From Dipteris shenzhenensis (Eukaryota; Polypodiophyta; Polypodiopsida; Gleicheniales): a DNA stretch of 64,000 bases. The notes under the pieces were generated by a model, which saw nothing but the letters and a program-made list of their open reading frames with translations, ran no database searches and had not been told where the DNA came from. The stretch lies in NCBI GenBank assembly GCA_047967505.1, contig CM106538.1; one strand, given 5' to 3'. The position numbers were made by a program, and so were the translations under genes. The stretch's first letter is position 1; each line of letters starts with the position of its first letter. Shown in pieces: positions 25,323-35,504 of the stretch.

Positions 25323-25807
25323 CTAAATATATGTATCTCCTATCTCCTCCTCTCTTGTATCATGATCATCATCACCTCCATGGCCATGATCATCCTCCAT
25401 ACACTCCATATTAGTAAATGTGCTATAGATCACTTTGGAACGTGGCATAATAGGTATGACATGCCACCTATTATTATCCACCATTGGTTTTGATAGATAG
25501 CCTAAATTAAACACAAATACAAACATGTTATTTTCCTTGCATCGAAGGTATCAAATATTAAAAAGTGAGTATTTTTATATATGTGTATAGTACCTGTTCA
25601 CATTGTTGCAGTAGTACTAGTGTGTCCTTGCTTTTGCCAAAACTTTGTGGAGTCAATAGTTACAAAGCCACTTGCATGGCATTTTATTGTTGCATTAGGG
25701 CCTCTTTCGACCACGTCCTTAAACCACTTGACATCCAAAACATACACAAAGAAGTGCCAAAAGTCAAGCTTAATAATATCTTGGATTATGCCACAATAAT
25801 CATCCAT
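25323..25807 (-). pseudogene. CACTA transposon DUF4216-like fragment (second copy)
   Basis: The minus frame 25598-25807 reads YCGIIQDIIKLDF, then VYVLDVKWFKD and SGFVTIDSTKFW, closely matching the plus-strand fragment at 16233-16480 and the CACTA DUF4216 domain. A downstream minus frame (25323-25526) has a W-H-V-I-P-x-x-P-R-S segment and an acidic His/Asp-rich tail, as is common after DUF4216. The two are separated by a non-open stretch of about 70 bp. Only the accessory domain remains. Confidence 0.55.
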
Positions 25808-26820
25808 GGCTCCATTGGCTCCCTCAAAGCTAGCAATGATGCCGCAATCTTATGTGTTTCTCCTATCATCAATCCGTTGTGTCCAAAATTGCTTGCCGTC
25901 ACACCATATAGCATTGAACATAGTACACTACACCAAGACAAAATCAATTGAATAAGTAATCTAAATTGTTGAAAGCTCCTAACTTATGCATAACATTCTA
26001 TATACTGACCTTTTGCATGCATCCTCTAGCATACTCCCATTCTTCCATTGTGATATACATCCTCTCATCTCTCTCTGCTCTCAGCACCTACCCTTATGGC
26101 CTTCTTGGACCGGGTCAAGGGATGTTGAGGGATCTCAGGGACTGGCAGTACGGACACTTTATCTTTCCTTGGCCACCTGGCCTTGTTCGATGCTAAGCAG
26201 GTTAAGGCTGGTGCTCTTTGGTAGGGTGATCGGGTTTGTCGGTCTTCTCACGGGCCATTCCTTGAACAAACGCTATTGATGTACCAAGGATCTTGATCTA
26301 CTTAGTCGACTTGGTGATTCTGATTCTGATGTTGCTGAGGATGATGCTAATGTTGATTCTAACTTTGCTGATGACTTTTATTAGGGGAGAAATGGGGTCT
26401 CAAAAGGGCCTCCAATTAGTGTTTCCCGATTTCAAGGGATTAGAGAGTGATTTAAGTGTACCAATGAGAGTTCTAGAAGATGTGGGGCAATGGTATGTTG
26501 AGGTGGAGGGTGGGCAGGCTTACAAAGAGCCCTTATTGGTTGTTCCCCTTACACTGGGGACCACCCAACCATCCCCCCCCTCTTAACCCATGTTTGATCC
26601 TCCTACCAGGTGCACCTCCCCCACATGAGCCCAAATCTGCCTTCAATGAGATGGTTGGCCCCGTGTGGCAAATTTTTCTTCTCCCCTCCCTCTTTCTAGG
26701 GCCTCTACCCCCCATTGTTCTGGTCCAGCCTGCCGATTCCCTCCATTTTTGAATTGCCTCCCACGCATTTGCCCTCTTCCCCCTCTTTCTCTACTCCCTC
26801 TTGCTCTAGTCTACTTGCTA
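25808..26820. other. No confident gene
   Basis: Short frames only. A short stretch at about 26187-26235 loosely resembles the 3' half of 5S rRNA and is treated under rejected items. A GAT-rich run encoding Val/Leu/Met lies near 26290-26385. Confidence 0.4.
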
Positions 26821-26825
26821 CAGAT

Positions 26826-26854
26826 CCTCTCTCTCTCTCCTCTCTCTCTCTCTA

Positions 26855-26904
<50 letters not shown>

Positions 26905-27112
26905 GATGTGTACCTCCCCCCTGCCCTGCCTCTCCCTCTCCCCTCTCTCTCTCTCTTGTGCCTCTATTGGTGTTGCTCTGTCCTTCTCCATCTCCCTCTT
27001 TTGTGCCTCTATTGGAACTACTATGTCCCTCTCCTTCTCCCCCTCATGTACCTCTATTACTACTGCTCTGTCCCTCTCCTTCTCCCTCTTTTGCACCTCT
27101 ATTGGAGCTGCA
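26826..27112. repeat. CT microsatellite followed by a minisatellite of about 60 bp
   Basis: A (CT)n run (26826-26897) is followed by about four degenerate copies of a 57-60 bp unit. Each copy contains 'tgcctctattgg', a 'ctgtccctctcc' phrase and 'tctccctctttt'. On the minus strand this gives a repeated I-E-A-Q-K-R-E-K-E-K-D-R-A type sequence, which reflects composition. Confidence 0.75.
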
Positions 27113-28600
27113 TTGCCCTATGTAGAAGTCCCATTCTTTCTATTGCAACCTTTGCAAGCATGGTGAGGAGCAAGGCTGCAAGACCATGCAATGTTGTGAC
27201 TTCTTGTGTCTTCCACTACATCAAAAATGCATTGGATGAGTGGATCCCTTGCACCTATAGCTTAAATGACTAGATAGTGATGAAAGGATTGGCCAAAGTT
27301 CCACATAAGCTTTCCAAGAGCAAGAGAGGTGATATCTTGCATAAATGGAAGGGGCACATCTTGAAGTTCAAGTTTGGAAAGAAAGGATGGCTTGCAAAAG
27401 TGCAACATGTTTACATGGGAAAACATATGTGGCTTCCTCCATCATGCAATCAATCTAGGATACCATCACACTGTGAGCCTTTCTATGTACCTTTTTCACC
27501 TGTAAGTGTAATGAGTCCATTTGGAAACTTTGTGTTTGGTCTTAAGAGCTCTTATTCATGGTGGCACATGTTTTTTCTTCGGACTTCGAGGAGTGGGAAC
27601 TAGTTGAATCATTCATAGGCAAGTTCATTGCAATTCATGAGGATTTAGGTAAGCAAATGCATGCAGGGGAAAAGTTGGCCTCCTTGTGAATGAAGAATGT
27701 GTATTGGTATAATGCAACATACATCACTCCAAGGACATCATCAAGCTATGGCTGTCTGCAAACCATTGCACCACCACAACTTCAAGACATGGATTGCAGC
27801 AATGTGGACTCGAGGACATTGCAATCATACAAGAACATGATTGCAAAAGGATGTGGGCATAGCCATGAAGTTTACATTTGAATCCAAATGGGCAAGGTTC
27901 TCTTGGTTTATGCCTTTGCACATTTTTTCTTCTTTGTTTTAGAATATACATATGCATAGAACAAAAACTATGTGGTTCTGCAAGCGTGTAGATGAAAATG
28001 CTCTTGAAGATTTACATGGGATGAATTGGAGAACCAGGTCAGGCAACCAAAAGGGTGATGTGTTTCAATGTCATGCATGTAAATACAGTGTGGTTATTAG
28101 ATACCATTTGTTAAGCCAAATGTTGTATTTAGCTTTTCAGTACAGGCCCTGAAAGAAAACAAATGCCTGGTGTCTTCCCCTAGACTCTAATGATGAAGAT
28201 AATATGGGGGTAAGTTTATCTATTGATGTTGAAGAGGGAGATGTCAAGAATGTGAACGTTAGTTCGTAATGGACTCTAAGGGACGTGTGAGAACACCTAT
28301 TGGTCATGGAGGATAGCATGTCAGAGTCCTTCTACTTTACCTTAAATGGTGGTAATATCAGTCGCTGTATGGAGAAGTGCATGCATAGCACCAATTTCAT
28401 TCCTCCTGCAACTTTGAATATTGCTAACAATGTGTTTAACTAGTGTAGCATTTATTTTTTGTCAAATCCTAGTTATTGCTCCACAAGATGATGGATAATT
28501 AAATTGAAATGTTATTTCTTTTGATGTTTTCTCCTTTCAGTTCATGGTAAATGTGTTTCAAAAAATTTGAGGATTTATTATTAGTTTTAATTTTTAGGGT
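27113..28600. other. Unidentified fragments, no recognised family
   Basis: Two plus-strand frames (27277-27603, 108 codons, Lys-rich start; 27952-28152) look more protein-like than random, but they have no motif I recognise and no intact neighbour. They may be parts of a decayed transposon gene. Confidence 0.3.
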
Positions 28601-28603
28601 TTT

Positions 28604-28613
28604 TATATATAAA
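28604..28613 (+). promoter_or_regulatory. TATA box of the 28.7-kb pseudogene
   Basis: The sequence 'tatatataaaaagg' lies 108 bp before an ATG at 28721. The spacing leaves room for a transcription start about 30 bp downstream and a short leader. Confidence 0.5.
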
Positions 28614-28720
28614 AAGGGGTAAGAGCCCTTTTTACATCACATTCTCACTTTCACGTTTAGAGAGCCATAGACACTCCCACCCTCAAAAGTTACTCACTCC
28701 ATCAGTCGTCACTATTTGCC

Positions 28721-29406
28721 ATGGATCCAGCTAGAACCGTGTTCTATGATTTCATCTCGCGAACTACATTTGTAGGTCATGAGGAAGAGCTATTTTAAGT
28801 GTTTGATAGCACTTTAGATGTCCTAAGCACATATATGTGAGCCAAGGATGACTTCTCAGATCTCATCCTCTACATGTAGGAGAATTTCACAAATTTTGCT
28901 TATACACTTGACCACTCCTTAAAGAGATGGGTTCCCATAGATTACATCAAGTATCTGTTTCTAGAGGAACGCAAGTTTGTAAAGTGCTTGGCCCACTTTT
29001 GTGATAATATTACAGAGGAACGGTTTAGGACGGTAGAAGTAAAAGACATCTTAGAAGCAGGGATCACGGGAAATGCAGGAACTAAATTCCTTTCATGGGA
29101 GATGACATTCACTTTCTTCTCCAAGAAGGAAATTTAGAGGAAGAAGCCTCATCGTCCAACACCCCCTCTAGTAGAACTGTTGATATCCTCGTCCCTAGAC
29201 TAGACTCTGACATGTACATGGAAGAGAGTCTTGACCATGCAAGAGAGGAGATGGAAGTAGCTCAAGCATTGAGCCTACTTCAAGAGCCCCTAGTAGAGCA
29301 AGAATTTGCATCGGAGACCACTCAACCTGACCTAGAAGCAGACTTATGGTCCTTGTCCCCCCTCATCATTGATGGAGAAGAGTACATTGTGTGGATAAAA
29401 GTGTAA
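28721..29406 (+). pseudogene. Hypothetical protein pseudogene
   Basis: From ATG 28721 (MDPARTVFYDFISRTTF) the frame reads coherently but has three in-frame stops: TAA near 28796, TGA near 28838 and TAG near 28877. Each is one C-to-T step from CAA, CGA or CAG. The frame is helical and charged. Near 29090 it changes register, and the next frame (29095-29406) runs open to a stop, ending in an acidic region with MEESLDHAREEMEVAQALS. No domain was recognised. A TATA box stands upstream, so this was probably a host-like gene with its own promoter. Confidence 0.4.
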
Positions 29407-31330
29407 AAATGATTTTCACTTGTTGGATGTTGATGGGTAGGTGCATAGCTATGTACATAGCTAGGTGGTGGTGGAAATGAGCTATGGACATTCCCATAAA
29501 AGATTCTACACTTATGTATATATTTTTTGAGATGGTAGATACTTCTATGAGGACTCTTTAGATATGATGAAAAGCAGGTGGATGCACTCGAGAGCAATGT
29601 ACCCATGTGTGATAGGGTCAATGGTTGAATACCAAATATAAAGTTTTTGTGTTTTTTTTTAACGTGTCATAAATGTGTGGGCATGCATCAGAATACCTTG
29701 TTGAAGGATGGTTGTGTGTGGGTGAAATGTGACCCCAATTGTGTGAGCAAGGGTCTTGGTGCAATATTTGAGGTGGAAGAGCTGTAAAAAAGAAGCATGA
29801 CATGGCTAATTTAAAGGAAGGAGGCCATGCATGCTACGTAAAAAGAAAGGAAACTTCTCATTGTGGAACCGGCATGCTACGTGAAAGGAGACTATTAGAA
29901 GGATCGGGAGGCTCGTAGTGGAGAGAGGGAGAATCGTGAAGGCCAGAGATTCGGGGAGGCTTGATGAGCAAGAGGGAGGCAGGCGCTGGGAGCTTGCAGG
30001 AGGGCGTCGCTACTACAAAGCAAGGTGGAGAGCTTTGAACGTGGCCGAGTGGAGGATTGCGCAGAGAGAGAGGAGGGGGGACTCTTCAAGAAACTGGGGA
30101 GGGAAGGCCTACACCGAAAGCTATGAAGGAGGTCAAGGGTCACGCAAGGAGGGGAGAAGGATCTGAGACAATGGGGGGGTCATGACTACTCAGGCCAGGA
30201 GTCAGATAAATAGCAGGTGGTTGCTTTACTATGAGCTCTGGGGGTGGAGAGCGTGAACGTGGCCAGGTGGAGGCTCATAGAAGTAGGAGGACTACGGGGG
30301 GAGAGAGCTTTTGGAGAGGTGATGCAATGATATGGGCTAGGAGGATCTTAAAGCGAACTACACAAGCTGGAGGAGCGCAAAAAGAGACGGAAGCTTCATG
30401 AGCTCTGAGAACAAGGGAGATCGGCTGTGTTGGTGGGAGCTTTAGAATTTGATCATGGGGTGTTTTGGATGAGGAAAGCATGTGAACCAGGTCCCTAGAG
30501 GAGCTGCGACACTGCAAGTTCTTGAGAACAAGAGCAGAAGGACTATGTAGGTGTGAAAGAGAAGGGCGATGAGTTTTTGAAGAAGGGTGGTGACTCTGTA
30601 TGTAGTTGGTGAGCCCCGACAGCATGTGAGCTCTATGAGCGACAAGAAGGAGAGGTGATCTTGCTAGAGTCTTGTAGAGACTTGACTATGGCATTCCTAG
30701 GTAGCAGACTGAGAGTGTCTTGATCGATGGCATGGGTGCTCTACAAGTGGAGATGTTGTGTGGCTACTTTAATCTCCCTTACGAGATGGACGTTTTGGCA
30801 TTAGCTGAGGCTAGTGTGTGGGAAGTTCTCTCTGGCCATGGGTGTCACTACTATATAAGGTGGGTATAGAGTGAGCAGGAGAATAGCTATGAGGTAGTTA
30901 TTATAGCTTGTAGATAGAGATGAGCAAGAATGGTAGGCTGCATCATTTCTAGTGTTTGTTGATGAATTGGGGGAAGATATAATAAAATTTCTTAGTGTGG
31001 CCATGTTGTGGATTCAGGACACGTCATCACCGACTACCACGTCATCATCAACCACGTCATCTACCACCAAGTAAGTCTTCATGTGGGTTGTGGGTTGGAT
31101 GCATCTTGAAGCTGATTGCTCTCTGAGTTACTAAGCGAAGAAGTCCATTTATCTTGAGCTGTGTAGACTTTGGGGTTTTTTTTAAAGTTGTTTGGCTTCT
31201 AGAGGAAATGTGGCCAGAGTCAATGTGTTGAATGTAGAGGTGTGTAGCGACAAGGAAGTTGTATGAATGCCTTTTACCTCATGATTGTGCTATTCAGTTG
31301 TTTTAAATGTGGATGAGAGTGGCTGTGAAG
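29407..31330. other. No recognised gene
   Basis: Moderately GC-rich DNA at 29880-30640 carries overlapping frames on both strands with no motif. At 31024-31075 there is a short run of 'accacgtcatc' type repeats. I see nothing else. Confidence 0.4.
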
Positions 31331-31349
31331 GCGGATTAGGCTCTACTGC

Positions 31350-32194
31350 TTTTGTCCATCCAATGTATTTCTCCATGACATAGAGGTTTTTTTGGGACTA
31401 CGAGAGGATGAGGCACTCGAAGTCTTATATGGGTTCGATGTTGACACAAGTGTCAAAGATCTCGGGGTTTTAGGTTCCAAAGAGAAGACAATGGAAGAGT
31501 TTCTCTTGACGATGCTAGTTTCAATGAGGGATGCAGACCTATCCATATATGGTGCGTAGCCCTCTCATGTAGAAGCTTCCACCTCCAAGATAGGTCAGAA
31601 GAAAGCGTCCACCTCCCAAATGGAACATCACACAGCACCTGGTCCCATCAACATTGCAAACGAGGAAGGGATAGAAGCCGATGATGCTGTAGTGGTAAGT
31701 TTGAATAACATTTTTTATTTTGATGTTCTTTCGGTATAATTTTTGTCGGTCTTCTAATGTTTGTTGAATTGTTGCAGGAGGTGTTTGAGCTTGATGAATT
31801 CTCATCTTGATGGGATAATGTTCGCAGTGCATTTGGGTGAGGTCATTCTTTGGCCCATTACCTACGCAAAGTCACAGAGCACCTTGTGGTCTTCCACAAC
31901 AAATTCTCTCCTCAAGAGCCTTTGGAGCTGCTGAAGTGCAAGGCATCATCGCACATTCTTGGATACTCCACAATTACTCGGAATGCTGACAAAGTGATTT
32001 TGGTACACTACCTAGCTACTGCTATCAATGCTTTTGGATCGAACATTCATGACAAGGCATTGATCGTAACAGCTATGTCTTTGGCAGTAGGAGAGGAGGA
32101 TGTTAGTGCTATTGCGGCAAGGTTTATATCTAGGAGTCCACTGGGGGATTCAAAGACAGTATTCAAACTAGCCAAGACGAAAGATAGCTTGTGA
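31350..32194 (+). pseudogene. Two-exon hypothetical gene, decayed
   Basis: Exon A runs to 31694 and exon B from 31778 to 32194 (stop TGA). The 83-bp intron (31695-31777) has a GTAAGT donor and a TTGTTGCAG acceptor, and both exons join in phase 0. Exon A reads SNVFLHDIEVFLGLREDEAL, then a linker ending DDAVV. Exon B starts EVFELDEFSS and continues through HYLRKVTEHLVVFHNKF to a run of helices with A-L-I-V-T-A-M-S-L. One TAG in exon A (near 31556) and two TGA codons early in exon B break it. All three are one C-to-T step from CAG or CGA. No family was recognised. The open 114-codon run of exon B suggests recent decay. Confidence 0.5.
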
Positions 32195-32417
32195 GGCCTT
32201 TTGTAAATATAAACATATATTTTAATGGATACATGCCTTTAATGACTACATGTCTTTATTATTTGTTTAAGTCATCATTGCTCGTCATGAATTCATAATA
32301 TTTATTCCATTGTTTTTTTTTAAGTCGATGATGATATATTTTCTCCATCCTTTTAATTGTGTTAATTAATGAATTTCTAGCCAATTTAGTATGATTTTCA
32401 CCAATTCTGGGTATCCA

Positions 32418-32667
32418 AAGTTCAATTCTATCAAATCCTAGAGGAATTTCACTATGGCACAGAAGGGAAAAGTGTTCAAGATGTCACGAGGAGCCTACAA
32501 TGCCTGAAACCCACCTCGGCGTAATGTGGGGCATTCTAGCAAGTCCAAAATGCCCAAAATTTCATCGAGGCAGGTTTCAGGAATTCTAGGCTCCTCGCGA
32601 CATCCCAGACACTTTTTTCTTCTGTGCCACAATGAAATTCCTCCAGTATTTGACAAAATTCAAAAGT
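32418..32667. repeat. Foldback element, arms of about 101 bp
   Basis: Left arm 32418-32518 and right arm 32566-32667 are imperfect reverse complements, for example 'tggcacagaag' on the left against 'cttctgtgcca' on the right, and 'gaggagcctac' against 'ctaggctcctc'. A 47-bp centre carries a further small complementary pair. No coding frame is present. Structure fits a small MITE or an imperfect hairpin locus. It lies about 180 bp beyond the 3' end of the histone-like pseudogene. Confidence 0.8.
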
Positions 32668-32846
32668 TACATTAAAATGAATAGTAAGTAATTCAATCAT
32701 AAACATGGAAAATTTACAACAATGCGATAGTGTAGAGAATGTGGATATATTTTATTAAAAAAGATCGACCCTTGGGCCTTAGATACAAGATAGTGCCTTT
32801 AAGGGCAGGGGGTAGTCCAAGTCCTAAGGGTAGGCTCCAAGAGAAT

Positions 32847-33880
32847 CTAAGGCTTCAAGCTTGGGTCCACCCGTAGCTGCTTTGCCAGAGCCATGTCCTT
32901 GTCCATGACTATGATGCGCTTTGCGTGGATGGCACACAAGTTGGCATCCTCAAACAGAGAGGTGGTCACTTGCTCCACAACCTCTTGGAGTGCCCCCATA
33001 GCTCCTTTATTGAATTGCACATCGTCCTTGTACCCCTATGCCATCTCCCGTACCACACGTTGATAGGGAGCATGCGGGATTAGGTTGTCGATGGTCTTCT
33101 ACATTTTTCTCATCTCCCTTATGGCCTCTGCTCCTGGCTTTGCTCTATATGGCTTCTTGACTCTTGGTGGAGGCTATACAAGTACCCGAACATGGTTCCA
33201 TGACCCCTTGTCTGCCTTGAATTTCTTGCGCTACTCTTCTCTACGTTGATTTTCCTTTGAATCCCCCTCTTGCGGATGTCTTGAGCTTTGTCATTCTTTG
33301 GGATGGGGCTTCCTCGCGGCATTTGCTTTACCCTCTTTATGGGCACAGGTACCATTTCCACAATGGGCTCTATCACTGGGAGAGGGAAGATTGTGCTCTT
33401 TCTAGCAGTCTGTTGGCCCCTATCCAGAAGCCTCTCTATATCAGGGAGGTTATCAAATACATTTTTCTCGATCGAGGGAGTCCTCTCATGGCAAGGGGAA
33501 GGCTGAGGGGAAGGGAGGTTCTCAAATACATTTTGCTTGGTTCAGGGAGTGCTCTCATGGGGAGGGGAAGGCTAAGGGAAGGCTAAGGGAAAGGCTGAGG
33601 GGAAGGTTGAGGGAAAGGCTGAGGGGAAGATTGAGGGGAAGGTTTGAGGGAAAGGCTAAGGGGAATGATGAGGGAAAGTCTCATGCTCTTGGGACTTGGG
33701 AGTAGGCTCATGAGACTGGAGAGTGGGCTCACGGGACTTGGGAGGAGAAAGCTCATGAGACTGGGGAGTGGGCTCATGGGACTTGGGGGAGGGCTCACGA
33801 GAGTCAGGGGAGGTCTCATGAGAGATTGATGAGGTGCCATCGGACCCAGATAGGTTCATGTGCGCAGATGCCATTGACAT
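32847..33880 (-). pseudogene. Divergent histone H3-like pseudogene with extended Ser/Pro-rich tail
   Basis: The minus frame ending at 32847 carries a histone H3 fold. In order: PPPRVKKPYRAKPG (canonical KKPHRYRPG), EAIREMRKM then a stop where H3 has Gln, PYQRVVREMA then a second stop at the Gln of EIAQD, then [17 protein letters not shown], and [14 protein letters not shown] with a KD-helix ending ALAKQLR. Loop 1 has no extra residue, unlike most CENH3. The core frame contains five stops (four TAG, one TGA). Upstream, ATG 33880 opens a 74-codon frame with repeats such as SHEPTPQ and SHEPTPK; two or more frameshifts separate it from the core. Normal H3 tails have about 40 residues, so this tail (about 230) would be unusual, or the two parts may be unrelated. 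A TATA box precedes it. Confidence 0.7.
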
Positions 33881-33912
33881 TGAATAATGAGAGTTAGGGT
33901 TTTTTAAAGGGT

Positions 33913-33920
33913 TTTATATA
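33913..33920 (-). promoter_or_regulatory. TATA box of the histone H3-like pseudogene
   Basis: On the minus strand 'cctatataaaacc' lies 32 bp before the ATG at 33880. This is closer than usual for a TATA box with a leader, so translation may begin at one of the two following ATGs. Confidence 0.55.
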
Positions 33921-33959
33921 GGCCCATCATCTTTTACACCCCTTTTAATTACATTTAGG

Positions 33960-34200
33960 GTGTCATCATGGCCCCCACCCCTGCCCTTGCCCTAACTCAC
34001 CCCACCCTCGCCACCCTCCCCCCCCATTACCTTTCCCCCTACTTGCACCTGTTGCCCTCCCCCATACCCCCCATCCTACCCCTCCCCCCACCCTTGCTAC
34101 CACTCCACCCCCCCCTTGCCCCACCCTGCGCCCCTTCCTTCTCTTCCCCCTCCTCCACCGTGTCCCTGCCTTCTCCAGCCTCGTTACCTCACACAGACCT
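33960..34200. repeat. C-rich low-complexity tract
   Basis: Runs of CCCCACCC and CCCTCCCCC dominate about 230 bp upstream of the histone-like promoter. Long frames on either strand are Pro-rich or Gly-rich because of composition. Confidence 0.7.
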
Positions 34201-34984
34201 TGGACTCGAAGAGAGTACAAAAATTGTGTCAAAATAAACAAGATATTCAAGAGTGAGTGCACAAATTGTGGTCAAAATAAGCAAGATATTCATTTCATAT
34301 CTATATACAATTACACCATAGCTTATGTTGCTGGTTGGACCTGTCTGCTCCCTTCTCTCACTCTAGCTTGCAACCAACGTGTGACTCCTCAACTGCCTAT
34401 GGATGCTTTCCAAACACTATGCTTTCTATTCCTTGATACAATTTGAACTGCTTTTGCAAGTTTCACTACAAGGCATAGGCCCTTTTTCGACGAAAATACC
34501 AATGCTTTTTACATTAATTTTTTTTTAAAAATGGGTGCAAATGTCATTATTAAAGTCATTAAAAGCATCAAAAAAGAACGATCGCTATAAAGCATCGCTA
34601 TATAGCAATGCTAATGAACGTTGCTATATAGCGACACTGATAATCGTCGCTTTATAGCGACACTAGTAAATGTTGCTATATAGCGATGATTAACAGAACT
34701 TAAAAAAAAGCATTAGGGGGCTAAACAGGGTTATAGAAAGCCATGTTTTGCCCCATTAATGCTTTTTTTTTTGTAATTACAAAAAAAAGTATTTTATTAC
34801 AAAATTTCCCTTGCGAAAAAGGTGATACAAAATCGCTCAAATGAAATGATTGAACAACAAAAGCATATACATGTCGAACATATACAACATTGTTTGTTAC
34901 AAAATTACCCTTTCAAAAAGGGTGATACAAAATTGCTCAAACGAGCGGATATACAAAATGACATACATGGTGAAGTATATGCAA

Positions 34985-35068
34985 ACTGCTACTACTACTA
35001 CTACTACTCATTCGAATCGTCCTCATCGTCCTCATCCTCGTCCTCATCCTCGTCCTCATCTTGTTGGC
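34985..35068. repeat. (ACT)n and (TCCTCA/TCCTCG)n microsatellites
   Basis: Trinucleotide ACT repeats pass into hexamer-like 'tcctcatcctcg' repeats. They give poly-Ser in one frame and Met-Arg-Thr repeats in the other strand. Confidence 0.85.
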
Positions 35069-35504
35069 CTGATCCTTTATCCTCATGAGCTGCACCTTCT
35101 CCCTGATCCTCGTCACGTGCATCTGATCCCTAGCCCTGGTGATCGCTCGCCTCCGGTGATGGGATGCTCGAGCTTTAACCCTAAGAGTGAACCATATAAA
35201 TTGAAAATTAGATTGGAACTTAAAGAATAAAACAATTTAAAAAGTGAGATTACAAGTAGGAGTAGATTTATACTGTGCAAGCAGCCACCTCTGCCCAATC
35301 GACTGTTGCTCCCATTGCCTCTTGCTCAATAAACCATGGCTTTGTTCCTATGCAAAATGCGCGTCGCATCTCTACATCTGTAGGAAGATGACCCATCGTA
35401 GCTTGTTGTGGATCCAATTTACGAGAGTTAGAGTTAGATAAAGTGCATGTAATATGTAGTAAAACAAATAGAACAATACATTAAATGAGAAGAAGTAGAC
35501 TTAC

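Noticed and set aside
26187-26235. Similarity to the 3' half of 5S rRNA (gctaagcagg ... ggtagggtgatc)
   Set aside because: Only a short, gapped match, without the rest of the gene or a SINE-like tail. A search against the species' own 5S and SINE sets would settle it.
26665-27273. 202-codon plus-strand frame rich in Leu/Ser/Pro
   Set aside because: Arises from the CT microsatellite and minisatellite.
33966-34262. Gly/Arg-rich minus frame upstream of the H3-like gene
   Set aside because: Direct product of the C-rich low-complexity tract and outside the TATA-defined transcript.
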